NCBI RefSeq assembly: GCF_004006665.1
Contig: NZ_QOCL01000014.1
Location: 372,001 to 436,000, forward strand
Reading direction: 5' to 3'
From: Halobacteriovorax sp. HLS
GTDB taxonomy: Bacteria; Bdellovibrionota; Bacteriovoracia; Bacteriovoracales; Bacteriovoracaceae
DNA length: 64,000 bases
Part shown: positions 36,433 to 46,105 of the stretch, one piece after another
Layout of the letters: each line of letters opens with the position of its first letter
How positions within the stretch are numbered: the first letter of the stretch is position 1
Made by a program: the position numbers and the translations under genes
Notes under the pieces: model-generated
Database searches by the model: none
What the model was told of the DNA's origin: nothing
What the model saw: the letters and a program-made list of their open reading frames with translations, nothing else

Positions 36433-37074
36433 CTAGTCTAATAAAATAGTTAATAAGGCCTCGACCTCTAGCTCTAAATGGGATAAGCCTTTAGAGTTAT
36501 CAATCGTAAAGTCTGTTAGAGATTTTTTTTCGTCAATTGGTATTTGATTAAGAAGAATTGATTCAGCAAGCTCTTTACTACACGAATCTCTTTTCATAAT
36601 TCTTTCAATTTGGGTTTCCTTTGGAGCATACACACAAATTGTAAGGTCAAATAACTTAGACATCTTCTTTTCAAATAAAAGAGGAACATCATAAACTAGT
36701 AAAGTAGGTTCTTTTAAAGCACTAAATGCTTTCATAAACTGTTGCGGAAGTTTTTGATATATATAATTTTCTAAAGTTTCTTTGTTTGTTACATTTTCAA
36801 ATGCTTTCTGTCTTAAAGATTTGAAGTCAATAGAGCCTTCCTTGCTCACTGTTTGAGGAAAGTTTTCTGCGACGAAATCTATTGTTTCTGGATAAGAGTA
36901 AACTTCTTTTACAAGCTTATCCGCGCAAATAACATTAACTCCAAGCTGCTCTAGTTTCTTTGTGACGCTGGACTTCCCTGTGGCAATACCACCTGTTAAA
37001 CCTATAACTGGACATGGAACCTGATAAAGTCTTTGTTCACCGGTAAGAGTTATAAATATTTCTTTAAGTTTCAT
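36433..37074 (-). CDS. coaE: Dephospho-CoA kinase
   Basis: 213 residues. Walker A GLTGGIATGKSS (from about residue 24), ADKLVKEVY, and LLVYDVPLLFE are the CoaE signature. It phosphorylates dephospho-CoA to finish coenzyme A. An extra 20 residues precede the usual N-terminus. The start overlaps the mazG stop by four bases (ATGA), so they are coupled. Convergent with the barrel lipoprotein gene, one base apart. Confidence 0.95.
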   Translation of the reverse strand: MKLKEIFITLTGEQRLYQVPCPVIGLTGGIATGKSSVTKKLEQLGVNVICADKLVKEVYSYPETIDFVAENFPQTVSKEGSIDFKSLRQKAFENVTNKETLENYIYQKLPQQFMKAFSALKEPTLLVYDVPLLFEKKMSKLFDLTICVYAPKETQIERIMKRDSCSKELAESILLNQIPIDEKKSLTDFTIDNSKGLSHLELEVEALLTILLD

Positions 37075-37868
37075 TTTCTCTTCTCTTCAGTCTTTACTAA
37101 TTTCCAGTATTCATCCATTTCTAATTGTGTCATAGATAGGACGTCTTTATCATCATTTTTTATCAGCTTCTCCATAGAGGAAAATCTATGAAGAAACTTT
37201 CTATTTGCATTTCGTAGTGCCTCTTCAGGCTCCACACCTAAGTGTCTCGCAAGTTGAGCAGCTGAGAAAAGAAAGTCTCCCATTTCTTCTTTGACTAATT
37301 TGGGGTCGACTGTCTTTGCAGATATTTCTACTTTAAGTTCCTCTAGTTCTTCTTCCACTTTTGCTAAGACGTCTTCTGCCTTGTCCCAGTCGAAGTTTAT
37401 TTGATTGGTTTTTTTCCCAATTTTGTAAGAACTAAAGAGGGCGGGAAAACTCAGATAAGAAGCGTCAATATGATGATCTTGCGTATTTGATTTTTCTGAG
37501 GACTTTATTTTTTGCCAATTCTCTTTGACCTGCTCTTCAGTTTGAGCGATGGAGGAATCTTCAAAGACATGTGGATGTCTTCTGATCATTTTTTCGCTTA
37601 GTACTTTGGAGACTGACTCGATATCGAACTTATTCGTTTCTTGAGCGATAACGCAGTGAAGAACTACTTGAAGTAAAACATCTCCAATTTCTTCTTCCAT
37701 GAGTTTGTAGTCTTCAGTTTCAACAGCATGCAGATATTCATAACTTTCTTCAATAAGAAATCTAAGTAATGACTTGTGATCCTGCTTTAAATCCCATGGA
37801 CAGCCTTTTGTAGGATGGCGCAACTGGGTGATGACTTCGACCATTTTTTCAAAATTTGGGTAACTCAT
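37071..37868 (-). CDS. mazG: MazG nucleoside triphosphate pyrophosphohydrolase
   Basis: 265 residues, two MazG modules as in the standard enzyme. The first carries CPWD, EESYEYLHAV and EEEIGDVLLQVV. The second has FDWDKAEDVLAKVEEELEEL with KEEMGDFLFSAAQLA. Hydrolyses NTPs to NMPs and PPi, cleaning nucleotide pools. First gene of the mazG-coaE unit, divergent from ybeY across 59 bases. Confidence 0.95.
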   Translation of the reverse strand: MSYPNFEKMVEVITQLRHPTKGCPWDLKQDHKSLLRFLIEESYEYLHAVETEDYKLMEEEIGDVLLQVVLHCVIAQETNKFDIESVSKVLSEKMIRRHPHVFEDSSIAQTEEQVKENWQKIKSSEKSNTQDHHIDASYLSFPALFSSYKIGKKTNQINFDWDKAEDVLAKVEEELEELKVEISAKTVDPKLVKEEMGDFLFSAAQLARHLGVEPEEALRNANRKFLHRFSSMEKLIKNDDKDVLSMTQLEMDEYWKLVKTEEKRK

Positions 37869-37927
37869 GATGACTCCATGTGGGAAATTCTGTAATATAA
37901 GTTTAACACTTTACAAATGATTAGATA

Positions 37928-38491
37928 ATGAAAAATAAAACATTAACATTCGATAACTTCGTCGTTTATTTGGCCGATTCTTCGAGAAGCGGATCAGATC
38001 TAAAAAATGCGAAGCTAAAAAAGTACCTTAATGAGACATTTCTAGTAATAAGAAATTTCTTAAAAAGTAAGGATCTTTCACCTTTGGTAAATAAATCAAA
38101 GAATTTTGAGTTAGGTCTTACTATTTGTGGAAAGAAAATGATTAAATCATTAAACCTTGAGCATCGGCAAAAGGATAAGGTTACCGATGTTCTTTCTTTT
38201 CCTGGTCACGATAGCTTGAGAGTAGATGCTGAAGATCTTTTTATCTTTGATAAAACTATTAACTTCGGTGATATAGTTATTTGTCGAGAGGTTTGTTTAA
38301 AACAATCTAAAGAATTTAATATTACTTATGAGCAAGAGCTTGTACACTTACTCATTCACGGTTTTCTTCATCTTTGTGGTTTTGACCATGAAATTTCTGA
38401 AATTGAAGATAAGATTCACTTTTCATTAGAAGAAAAGCTAGTAAAAAAAGTTTATGACAACATGGGAATAAAGAATGCAAGAGTCTATTAA
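37928..38491 (+). CDS. ybeY: Endoribonuclease YbeY
   Basis: 187 residues. Metal site H-x3-H-x5-H as HGFLHLCGFDH near residue 145, preceded by LNLEHRQKDKVTDVLSFP, both hallmarks of the UPF0054/YbeY family of rRNA-processing enzymes. The prfB start lies 17 bases before its stop, so the two are likely coupled. Confidence 0.95.
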   Translation: MKNKTLTFDNFVVYLADSSRSGSDLKNAKLKKYLNETFLVIRNFLKSKDLSPLVNKSKNFELGLTICGKKMIKSLNLEHRQKDKVTDVLSFPGHDSLRVDAEDLFIFDKTINFGDIVICREVCLKQSKEFNITYEQELVHLLIHGFLHLCGFDHEISEIEDKIHFSLEEKLVKKVYDNMGIKNARVY

Positions 38492-39615
38492 AATTACTCT
38501 TAACGAGAAGATACACGCCATTAAGGGTTACGATGTAAAATTGGAAAACCTGCGGAGGTCACTTTGAAATAGAGAGAAAGAACTCTCGTCTTAGTGAAAT
38601 CACCGATATGGAAGCAATGGAAGGGTTTTGGGATGACTCAGACAACGCGGCCAAAATTCAGAAAGAAAAATCAGTATTAAGTGATGTTGTAAATACTTAT
38701 GAGAATTTAAAAGAGCTCTATGATGAGTTTGAAGTATTTGTTGAATTTGCTCTATCTGAAGATGATGAAGCTTCAGCAAATGATGCAATTGAATGTTATA
38801 CAAAATTCTTAAGCCAATTTAATGCAGCAGAGTTAAAAGTATTACTATCTGGGGAAGTAGACCCTAATAATGCTATCATTTCTATTAACGCGGGAGCAGG
38901 TGGTACTGAGTCTTGTGATTGGGCAAGTATGCTCTTTAGAATGATTAATAGGTGGGCAGAATCTAAAAAATTTCAAGTTCAAGTACTAGATGTTCAAGAT
39001 GGTGATGCTGCAGGAATTAAGTCTGCGACAATGACTGTTAGTGGAAACTATGCCTATGGTTATCTAAAGTCCGAAATAGGGGTTCATCGTTTAGTTCGTA
39101 TTTCTCCTTTTGACTCAAGTGCGAGGAGACATACTTCTTTTGCTTCTGTGTTTGTATCTCCTGAAATTGACGATACTATTGAAATTGAAATTCTTGATAA
39201 GGATTTGAGAATTGATGTATATCGATCAGGTGGAGCTGGTGGACAATCGGTAAATACAACTGACTCTGCAGTTAGAATGACACATATTCCGACTAATACA
39301 GTGGTAACTTGTCAAAATGAAAGAAGCCAGCTGCAAAACAAGTTACAGGCCATGAAAGTTCTGAGATCTCGTCTCTACGAATTAGAGATGGAGAAAAAAA
39401 GAGCACAAAGTGCTGAAAACGAAGCTAATAAATTAGAAATTGGATGGGGGGCACAGATTCGTTCTTATGTTCTTCACCCTTATAAGTTAGTTAAAGATGT
39501 TCGTACCAGTTTTGAATCTGGAAATGCTGAAAAAGTTCTTGATGGTGATTTGGATGGATTTATGGATGCCTTCCTAAGGTGGTCTGTTGAAGCATCTTCT
39601 GAGACGGAGAGCTAG
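38475..39615 (+). CDS. prfB: Peptide chain release factor 2, with +1 programmed frameshift
   Basis: The zero frame runs ATG 38475 to codon 30 (CTT, 38562-38564) and meets TGA at 38565-38567. Moving +1 (skipping T38565) gives a continuous frame from GAA 38566 to the stop at 39615, in all about 379 residues. GGAGG at 38554-38558 lies three bases before CTT, the same arrangement as the RF2 autoregulatory site of E. coli. The protein has the SPF motif (RISPFDSSARRHT) that reads UGA/UAA and the catalytic GGQ (SGGAGGQSVN). RF2 recognises UGA, so scarcity of RF2 raises frameshifting. Without the shift only the fragment from 38608 appears. Overlaps ybeY by 17 bases. Confidence 0.95.
38554..38567 (+). 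promoter_or_regulatory. RF2 frameshift signal
   Basis: Internal Shine-Dalgarno GGAGG, three-base spacer, slippery CTT followed by in-frame TGA. Autoregulates RF2 translation. Confidence 0.92.
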
Positions 39616-39619
39616 TCAA

Positions 39620-40828
39620 TTGTTTCAATCTACACTGCTTCAATTATTCTTAAAAGATAAGACGACTCGAAAGTTTGCTTTTGGCGTGATGTTTGGCTTT
39701 GCTTTTTCTATGTCTGTTATTCTCGGTAATATTGGAATTATGGATGGATTTGAAGGTGCGCTTAGGATTGGACTTAAAAAATCTACGGGTGATATTACAA
39801 TTCATTCTAGATATGGCTTTTTTGACTTTGATAGTTTCCTCAAGCACGAGCTTGAATTAAATGAAATTAATTCTTATTCAACTTTAGTGCAGACCGAAGG
39901 TTTTATAATTAATGGCGAAACATCAAAAGGTGTTTTAATTAAAGGCATAGATCCGAAAACTTATGCTCTTGTTACTGGGCTGGAAGTTGACTTAGCTTCT
40001 GGCGAAGTTGCCCTAGGTGTTGAACTCGCGAAGTATTTAGGAGTCAAAGTTTCTGACTTTATTGTACTTGCTCTGGCCAATGGAAATAATCAAGTCTCAG
40101 GGTTACCATCTTTAAAGAGATATAAAGTTCGAAGTATTGTAAGTCACGGAATTTATCAAAGAGACCTAAGGTCTCTATATGTAAATAGAGCAGAGTTGCA
40201 AGGTGATTTAAATGTTGAAAATAGAGTTAATCTTGTGGCCTTGAGTATTAGTCAAGACTCAACTAATTTTTTAAAAGACCCTGTTTCATATTCCCAAAAA
40301 ATTGAAGTTAAGCTTGATGAACTAAACTCTAAATTAGGTGGTTCTTATAAATTAAAACCTTACTGGAATGACTTTATAACTCTTATTAAAGCAGTTAAAG
40401 AAGAAAAGTTCTTTATTTCAATTATTCTTCAAATCATTGTGGTTATTTCTATTTTCAATGTTCTGGCCTTTGTTGTTTTCTTAAACGAAAAAAGGTCCAG
40501 AGAATTATTCCTATTTAAAGCGCTAGGAATGAGTCAGAAAGATATTCGCAAGGGCTGGCTATACTTAATGAGTCTTATCTGGCTAGGTTCTTGTTTTCTG
40601 TCGATTATAATGGTGCAATTATTTAATCTCTGTTTAAAGCACCTACCATTCTTTAAACTACCAGGGGATGTATATACTCTAGGAGAGCTTAGTATCAATC
40701 TTGACCTTCTAGAATATATTCTTGTTTTTATGATTTCTTATTACTGGTTATTTATCATATCTTGGCTATCCCTATTTGTGATGAATAGAAAAAGTGTCCT
40801 AACTGGACTAAGAAAGGAGTTCTCTTAA
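39620..40828 (+). CDS. Lipoprotein-releasing ABC permease, LolC/LolE family
   Basis: 402 residues. One N-terminal membrane helix, a large periplasmic domain (about 45-260), then three helices in the FtsX-like half, with VVISIFNVLAFVVFLNEKRSRELFLFKALGMSQKDI, the family's conserved loop. With the adjacent LolD it extracts lipoproteins for transport to the outer membrane. A single permease gene suggests a LolF-like homodimer. Start: TTG at 39620 is preferred, GGAGAG nine bases upstream; an in-frame TTG at 39587 would lie inside prfB. Overlaps lolD by one base. Confidence 0.85.
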   Translation: MFQSTLLQLFLKDKTTRKFAFGVMFGFAFSMSVILGNIGIMDGFEGALRIGLKKSTGDITIHSRYGFFDFDSFLKHELELNEINSYSTLVQTEGFIINGETSKGVLIKGIDPKTYALVTGLEVDLASGEVALGVELAKYLGVKVSDFIVLALANGNNQVSGLPSLKRYKVRSIVSHGIYQRDLRSLYVNRAELQGDLNVENRVNLVALSISQDSTNFLKDPVSYSQKIEVKLDELNSKLGGSYKLKPYWNDFITLIKAVKEEKFFISIILQIIVVISIFNVLAFVVFLNEKRSRELFLFKALGMSQKDIRKGWLYLMSLIWLGSCFLSIIMVQLFNLCLKHLPFFKLPGDVYTLGELSINLDLLEYILVFMISYYWLFIISWLSLFVMNRKSVLTGLRKEFS

Positions 40829-41493
40829 TGGCATTTGTTGAAATTAAAGGACTGAAGAAGCTCTATGGAAAAGTTCATGCTTTAGATGGTGTTGACTTAA
40901 ATTTTGAGCTAGGTAAGCAATACGCAATCAAAGGGGCATCTGGCTCAGGAAAATCAACTTTACTCTATTTGATAGGTGGTCTTGATAAGGCAACCGAAGG
41001 GGAGGTTGTAGTTGCGGGAAAAAACTTAAAAGACTTGGATGATGAAAAGCTAGCTTTATATAGAAATTCATTTGTTGGATTTATATTTCAATTTCACTTT
41101 CTTCTTCCATCTATGAATTGTATGGATAATATTTTACTCCCAGCGAAGATCGGTAATAAAAATACTGATCAGGTAATAGAGGTTGCTCAAGAGCTTTCTA
41201 AAACTCTAGGAGTTGAACATTGTTTAAAGAAGTATCCTTTTGAGTTGTCTGGTGGAGAGCAGCAACGAATTAATATTATAAGAGCCCTTTCTTTGAGGCC
41301 TAAGCTGCTTCTTTGCGATGAGCCAACAGGTAACTTAGACTCTTCAAATTCATCTCTGGTCACAAATCTGCTGAAAGATTTGGCCAAGGATTTTGGTTCG
41401 ACGCTTATTGTTGTAACTCACGATGATAATGTATCACAGGAGTTTGAGAGTATTATTCATATGCAAGATGGGTTAACGCTTAGTGCTGTTTAA
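40828..41493 (+). CDS. lolD: Lipoprotein-releasing ABC ATPase LolD
   Basis: 221 residues. Walker A GASGSGKST, signature LSGGEQQR, Walker B LLLCDEPTGNLD, and the LolD-type Q-loop QFHFLLPSMNCMDN. The start ATG overlaps the permease stop; AAAGGAG precedes it. Powers lipoprotein release. Confidence 0.93.
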   Translation: MAFVEIKGLKKLYGKVHALDGVDLNFELGKQYAIKGASGSGKSTLLYLIGGLDKATEGEVVVAGKNLKDLDDEKLALYRNSFVGFIFQFHFLLPSMNCMDNILLPAKIGNKNTDQVIEVAQELSKTLGVEHCLKKYPFELSGGEQQRINIIRALSLRPKLLLCDEPTGNLDSSNSSLVTNLLKDLAKDFGSTLIVVTHDDNVSQEFESIIHMQDGLTLSAV

Positions 41494-41563
41494 ATAAATC
41501 CTATTATATTGTGTCATATCTTGTGCACAGAATCGTAAATGCTTTGAATTTATCTTTGTAAGT

Positions 41564-41592
41564 TTGTATGATTATTGATAATTTTCTATACT
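41564..41592 (+). promoter_or_regulatory. Promoter before bamA
   Basis: TTGTAT (41564-41569), 17 bases, TATACT (41587-41592), 34 bases before the bamA ATG. It may serve the whole bamA-lpxK block. Confidence 0.45.
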
Positions 41593-41626
41593 AGAGTTTT
41601 TTAATCCAGTTGTAATTGGAGAATGG

Positions 41627-43954
41627 ATGTCTCATTTGAGCTTTGACTCAGAGAAACTTATCAGAAATTCAAAATTGATAAAAAGTTTCCTGGTTTTTAT
41701 AATATTCGCATTCACGATGAATGCATTTGCAATCGATGATATTGGAAAGAAATATAATCTTTTTAAGATTGATGAAATTCGCATCGAAGGTTCTAAGAAG
41801 GTTGAAAAAGAAGCCATCCTAGAGAAAATTTCGTCCAAAAAAGGTATTGTTCTAGATAATTATCTACTTCGAAAAGATATTCAAAAAATTTATGGATTAA
41901 AGTACTTTGAGTGGGTTGAGTCTCATCATAGAGTAGAAAAAGGTAAGAATATTCTTATCTTTAAAGTCAAAGAAAAACCTATTGTAACGAAAATTGTTTT
42001 CGAAGGAAATGATGAGGTTGATGAAGACGACTTAACCAGTCAGCTAAAGACCAAAGAGTTTTCTATTCTTGATGTAAATACAATTAAACTCGACCTTGTA
42101 GCACTTCAGAAGTTTTATGAAGAAAAAGGATTCTATCTAGCCTCTGTAGATTATGAGTTAAGAGATGCGGGAACTGAAAACTTAGAGCTAGTCTACAAAA
42201 TTCGCGAGTATGAGAAAGTACTAGTAAAACAGATATCATTCTTTGGTAATAAGGCCTTCTCGGATGCAGAGATAAAAGGAATTATGGAAACTCGTGAGGA
42301 GAGTCTTTTCTCTTTCATGTCAGGTTCTGGAAACTTTAAAGAATTTAACTTCAATATTGATATTGAACGAATCAAAGATTTCTATAAAACCAAAGGTTAT
42401 CTTCTAGTTAATGTAGGTACTCCAGAGATTACCGTTTCAGAAGATAGAAAATGGGTTTTTATCTCAATTAAGGTTACTGAAGGTCCTCTGTTTACTGTTA
42501 GAGATATTACTTTTCAAGGTGAAGTTCTTTTTGAAGATTCGGAGCTGCATTCAAAGCTTGGCCTTAAGTCCAATGAGACATACTCAGAAGCTCTTCTGAG
42601 AAAAGATGTGCAGCTTTTGACAGAGATGTATCAGGATAAAGGTTATGCTTTTGCCAACGTTCTAAGAACACTGCATCCTGTTCCGGGTGAAGATAAGGTT
42701 GATGTTGAATTCTCTTTTGAGAAAGGTAAAATCGCTTACTTTGGAAAAATTGTAGTAAAAGGAAACTCTAAAACCAGAGATAAAGTTGTTCGTAGAGAGC
42801 TTAAAATAAATGAAGGAACAATGTTCTCTGGAACAAAGCTTAGAGAATCAAAAGAAAATGTAAATAGACTTGGTTTCTTTGAGCCTGGAAGTGTTGTCTT
42901 TAATACGGTCTCACCTCAAGGAAAAGATGATGTTCTAGATGTTGAGATTCAGGTTAAAGAGAGAAATACTGGGCAGATCTCTCTAGGGGCAGGTTACTCT
43001 ACTGCTACGGGAGCATTTTTACAGGCATCTATTGCGCAAAATAACTTTAGAGGGTTGGGGCAGAATTTATCCTTCTCTCTAAATATCGCTGATAATAATA
43101 GAACTTTTAATATTGGTTTTACCGAGCCTTACCTATTTGATAGTAAGTGGACCGCTGGAGGGGATATCTTTGTAACGAGAGACTCTCAATCAATATCTTA
43201 TGATTATAAAAGAGAAGGTTTTGATATTAGGGTAGGATATCCAATATTTGAATATACTCGTTTATTTATGACCTATAAGTTCGAAGATACTCAGCTTGAG
43301 GAAGTTAAGGATCCTACAGTAAATCCTGAAGTTGAAAATGGTATAGCTTCAACTATCAAAGGTTCAATCTTAAGAGATAAAAGAGATAATAGAATGGAGC
43401 CAACGAAAGGTTACTACCTTTCAGTTTCTTCTGAATTTGCTGGTCTTGGTGGAGATAAAGAATGGCTTAGAAATGAGTTTGATGGAAGGTTCTTTCATCG
43501 TGTCGTAGGTGACCTTGTCTTTAGATCTAGATTATTTGCTGGAAAAATTGAAAAAGACGGAAGAGAGATCCCAAGAACTGAGCTATATACACTTGGTGGT
43601 TCTAGAAACCTAAGAGGGTACTCTTATGAAGAGATTGGGCCAAAGAGAACTGTTGATGCTGTAATTGGTGGGACAACACAAAAAATTACATTTAACGCAG
43701 GTGCTCCGATGTCTGTTTATACCCAACTTGAGTTTGAACATCCACTTGCTCGTGAAGCTGGATTAAAGTGGGTTGTCTTCTTTGATGCTGGTGACGCGGC
43801 AGCTCCAGGTGACTTTGATTTAAAGATGGATTATGGTTTTGGGTTTAGATGGTTTTCTCCTATCGGTGTCCTACGTTTTGAGTTCGGATATCCTATTGGA
43901 AAAGACGAAGACTCTGGTAGCCAATTCCATTTTGATATAGGACAATTATTTTAG
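41627..43954 (+). CDS. bamA: Outer-membrane assembly factor BamA
   Basis: 775 residues. Hydrophobic signal around 17-35 (ending NAFA), five POTRA domains to about residue 440, then the 16-strand barrel. The barrel contains GGSRNLRGY (the VRGF-type lid-lock) and ends in FHFDIGQLF with a terminal Phe, the beta-signal. Inserts outer-membrane proteins. GGAGAATGG lies before the ATG. Heads the classical bamA-skp-lpxD-fabZ-lpxA block. Confidence 0.97.
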   Translation: MSHLSFDSEKLIRNSKLIKSFLVFIIFAFTMNAFAIDDIGKKYNLFKIDEIRIEGSKKVEKEAILEKISSKKGIVLDNYLLRKDIQKIYGLKYFEWVESHHRVEKGKNILIFKVKEKPIVTKIVFEGNDEVDEDDLTSQLKTKEFSILDVNTIKLDLVALQKFYEEKGFYLASVDYELRDAGTENLELVYKIREYEKVLVKQISFFGNKAFSDAEIKGIMETREESLFSFMSGSGNFKEFNFNIDIERIKDFYKTKGYLLVNVGTPEITVSEDRKWVFISIKVTEGPLFTVRDITFQGEVLFEDSELHSKLGLKSNETYSEALLRKDVQLLTEMYQDKGYAFANVLRTLHPVPGEDKVDVEFSFEKGKIAYFGKIVVKGNSKTRDKVVRRELKINEGTMFSGTKLRESKENVNRLGFFEPGSVVFNTVSPQGKDDVLDVEIQVKERNTGQISLGAGYSTATGAFLQASIAQNNFRGLGQNLSFSLNIADNNRTFNIGFTEPYLFDSKWTAGGDIFVTRDSQSISYDYKREGFDIRVGYPIFEYTRLFMTYKFEDTQLEEVKDPTVNPEVENGIASTIKGSILRDKRDNRMEPTKGYYLSVSSEFAGLGGDKEWLRNEFDGRFFHRVVGDLVFRSRLFAGKIEKDGREIPRTELYTLGGSRNLRGYSYEEIGPKRTVDAVIGGTTQKITFNAGAPMSVYTQLEFEHPLAREAGLKWVVFFDAGDAAAPGDFDLKMDYGFGFRWFSPIGVLRFEFGYPIGKDEDSGSQFHFDIGQLF

Positions 43955-43982
43955 TTTTAAATATTCATTTAAGGAGTTTTCA

Positions 43983-44486
43983 ATGAAGAAAATATTAGTA
44001 CTTGTAGCGGCAATGATTTTGTCTTCTCAAGCTTTTGCAATCGTAGTAGGTAAAGTTGATGTTCAAAAAGTAATTGTATCTGTTAATGAAGGAAAAAAAA
44101 TTAAAGATCAATTGAAAGGTACGTTTGATGAAAAGCAAAAGATTCTAAAAAAAGAAGAAGATAAAATTAGAAAGATGCAAGAGGCATTCAAAAAACAATC
44201 TCTAGTTATGAATGAAAAAGCTAAGCAGCAAAAGCAAATGGAAATTCAAGAGAGTATTGTAAAGCTTCAGCAAAAAACTGCTGGATACCAAAGAGAGATT
44301 CAAGAGCTAGAGCAAAAGTTTAAGAAGCCACTATTTGAAAAAATTAAAGTAGTTATTAGTGATATTTCTAAAAAAGCTGGAGTTGATTTCACTATTGAAT
44401 CTGCAACTGCTCCAATCATTTATGCAAAGACTGAGAAAGATTTAACTGATGAAGTTATTAAGGCCTTCAATAGTAAGCATAAATAA
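43983..44486 (+). CDS. skp: Periplasmic chaperone Skp/OmpH
   Basis: 167 residues with a cleavable signal (SSQAFA) and a long helical hairpin rich in Lys/Gln/Glu, the tentacle of the Skp trimer. It delivers unfolded barrel proteins to BamA. AAGGAG precedes the ATG. Position after bamA supports the call. Confidence 0.93.
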   Translation: MKKILVLVAAMILSSQAFAIVVGKVDVQKVIVSVNEGKKIKDQLKGTFDEKQKILKKEEDKIRKMQEAFKKQSLVMNEKAKQQKQMEIQESIVKLQQKTAGYQREIQELEQKFKKPLFEKIKVVISDISKKAGVDFTIESATAPIIYAKTEKDLTDEVIKAFNSKHK

Positions 44487-44521
44487 GTAGAAGATATTCA
44501 TTTTATTTGTATAAATAATAG

Positions 44522-44554
44522 GGGAACAAGTCTTAGTAGGCATGTTCCCTTTCT
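44522..44554 (+). terminator. Weak hairpin between skp and lpxD
   Basis: GGGAACA (44522-44528) pairs with TGTTCCC (44543-44549), 14-base loop, then TTTCTT. It may partly attenuate transcription into lpxD. Confidence 0.45.
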
Positions 44555-44572
44555 TCGTATTAGGAGTGAAAT

Positions 44573-45610
44573 TTGTTTTCAATAGAAATGCTCAAAAAAT
44601 TTGATAGCTCGCTTGAAGTTATTCACGGGGATCACACTTTATCTAATATTGAACTTATAACTGACATTAGAGATCTACGCTCTAAGGGACTTTTGTTCTT
44701 AAAAAACAAAAAACATTTTAATAAACTACAAGAGAATCTGTCAGAATCTACTAAGTCTATTTCTTTAATTATTGAAAAGAAATTGTGGGACAACCTAGAG
44801 TCTGAGCAAGAGTTGTTAGCGAGTAGTTTTCTCTCGATTTCTACTTCTGAAGATATCTCTGTTTCGATGTCAAAACTATCAAAGCCGTTTTGGGATCAGA
44901 AATTTTCTGGACTGAATGAGGTTGTTGATGGAAGACAAATGGGAACAGGAAGTATTCACCCCACGACTTGGATTGCTCAGGGGGCTTTCATTGCAGAAGA
45001 TGTAGAAATTGGTGCTAATGTGAAGATACATTCAGGTGTTCGCATTCTCTCTGGCTCTAAAATTGGTGATGGTACAGAAATTTATCCTAATGTTGTTATT
45101 TATCCTTTCACAACTATTGGAATGAATTGTCGTATTCATTCTGGTTCAGTTATCGGAGCAGATGGATTTGGCTATAATCATCATCAGGGAGTCCATTTAA
45201 AAGTGTGGCATGTTGGTGATGTTGTCTTAGGTGATGATGTTGAAATTGGAGCTAATTCTTGTATCGATAGGGGGACTTTTTCAAGTACAACTATTGGGTC
45301 TGGTACAAAGATTGATAATCATGTTCAAATTGGACACAATGTTCAACTAGGAAGAGGAGTAATCATCTGTGGTCATGTGGCCATTGGTGGTAGTGCTATA
45401 CTTGGTGATTACTGTGTAATGGCAGGTAAGTCTGGTATGGGAGATAACTTTACACTAGGTAAAGGAGTTCAGGTCGCTGGAGGCGGCTTGGTTAATTGTG
45501 ATTGGCCTGATGGAGCTATCGTAGGAGGTCATCCTGCTCGTCCAATAAAAGAATGGATGAAAGGAATAGCATTTGTAAGAAAAGAATCTTTAAAAAAAGG
45601 AGCAAAGTAA
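44573..45610 (+). CDS. lpxD: UDP-3-O-acylglucosamine N-acyltransferase LpxD
   Basis: 345 residues. N-terminal uridine-binding domain (about 1-100), then a left-handed beta-helix of hexapeptide repeats (IGANVKIHSG, IGDGTEIYPN) with the catalytic-His region GADGFGYNHH and a helical end. Adds the N-linked acyl chain to lipid A precursor. TTG start with AGGAG six bases before it. Its stop overlaps the fabZ start by one base (TAATG). Confidence 0.96.
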   Translation: MFSIEMLKKFDSSLEVIHGDHTLSNIELITDIRDLRSKGLLFLKNKKHFNKLQENLSESTKSISLIIEKKLWDNLESEQELLASSFLSISTSEDISVSMSKLSKPFWDQKFSGLNEVVDGRQMGTGSIHPTTWIAQGAFIAEDVEIGANVKIHSGVRILSGSKIGDGTEIYPNVVIYPFTTIGMNCRIHSGSVIGADGFGYNHHQGVHLKVWHVGDVVLGDDVEIGANSCIDRGTFSSTTIGSGTKIDNHVQIGHNVQLGRGVIICGHVAIGGSAILGDYCVMAGKSGMGDNFTLGKGVQVAGGGLVNCDWPDGAIVGGHPARPIKEWMKGIAFVRKESLKKGAK

Positions 45611-46095
45611 TGTTAGTTGATAAAGAACATGTAATGAAGTTCTTACCACACAGAGAACCATTTCTATTTGTTGATAGTGTGGAATCCGTAACTCCTCCTA
45701 ATGAGTTAAAGAAAGGCGAACTTCTTGGTATCAAAGATCTTGTAGGGGTGAAGATAAAGGCCCATTTTCATGTACGTGAAGATCATCCTATCTTTGCTGG
45801 ACACTTTCCGGGAAATCCAATTTTTCCAGGAGTCACTCAGGTTGAGACTATGGCACAAGCATCTAGTTTTATTTACGTTCTTGCTTATGATGATCCTTAT
45901 GGAAAAGATATGGATGTTGCATTAGTTTCCATTTCTAACGCAAAGTTTAGAAGACCGGTAACGCCTGGAATGGATATAGTAATAGAGACAGAGTGTACTA
46001 AAGTACGAGGACCAATGGTTGAGAGTCACTGTAAAATTACACACGAAGGAAACCTTGTTTCTGAATGTACAGTAATGGCCTCGGTAAAATTATAA
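45610..46095 (+). CDS. fabZ: 3-hydroxyacyl-ACP dehydratase FabZ
   Basis: 161 residues, starting at the ATG overlapping lpxD's stop; AAGGAG is eight bases upstream. An upstream in-frame ATG at 45553 lies within lpxD and is rejected. LPHREPFLFVD and the catalytic AGHFPGNPIFPGV are the FabZ signature; the Glu on the following helix is in QVETMAQAS. Supplies fatty acids and controls hydroxyacyl-ACP used by LpxA/LpxD. Confidence 0.96.
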   Translation: MLVDKEHVMKFLPHREPFLFVDSVESVTPPNELKKGELLGIKDLVGVKIKAHFHVREDHPIFAGHFPGNPIFPGVTQVETMAQASSFIYVLAYDDPYGKDMDVALVSISNAKFRRPVTPGMDIVIETECTKVRGPMVESHCKITHEGNLVSECTVMASVKL

Positions 46096-46105
46096 AGGAT
46101 TTTCT

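Noticed and set aside
38475-38567. prfB as a frameshifted pseudogene
   Set aside because: The internal Shine-Dalgarno and CTT-TGA site are the conserved programmed frameshift of release factor 2, and the downstream protein is intact.
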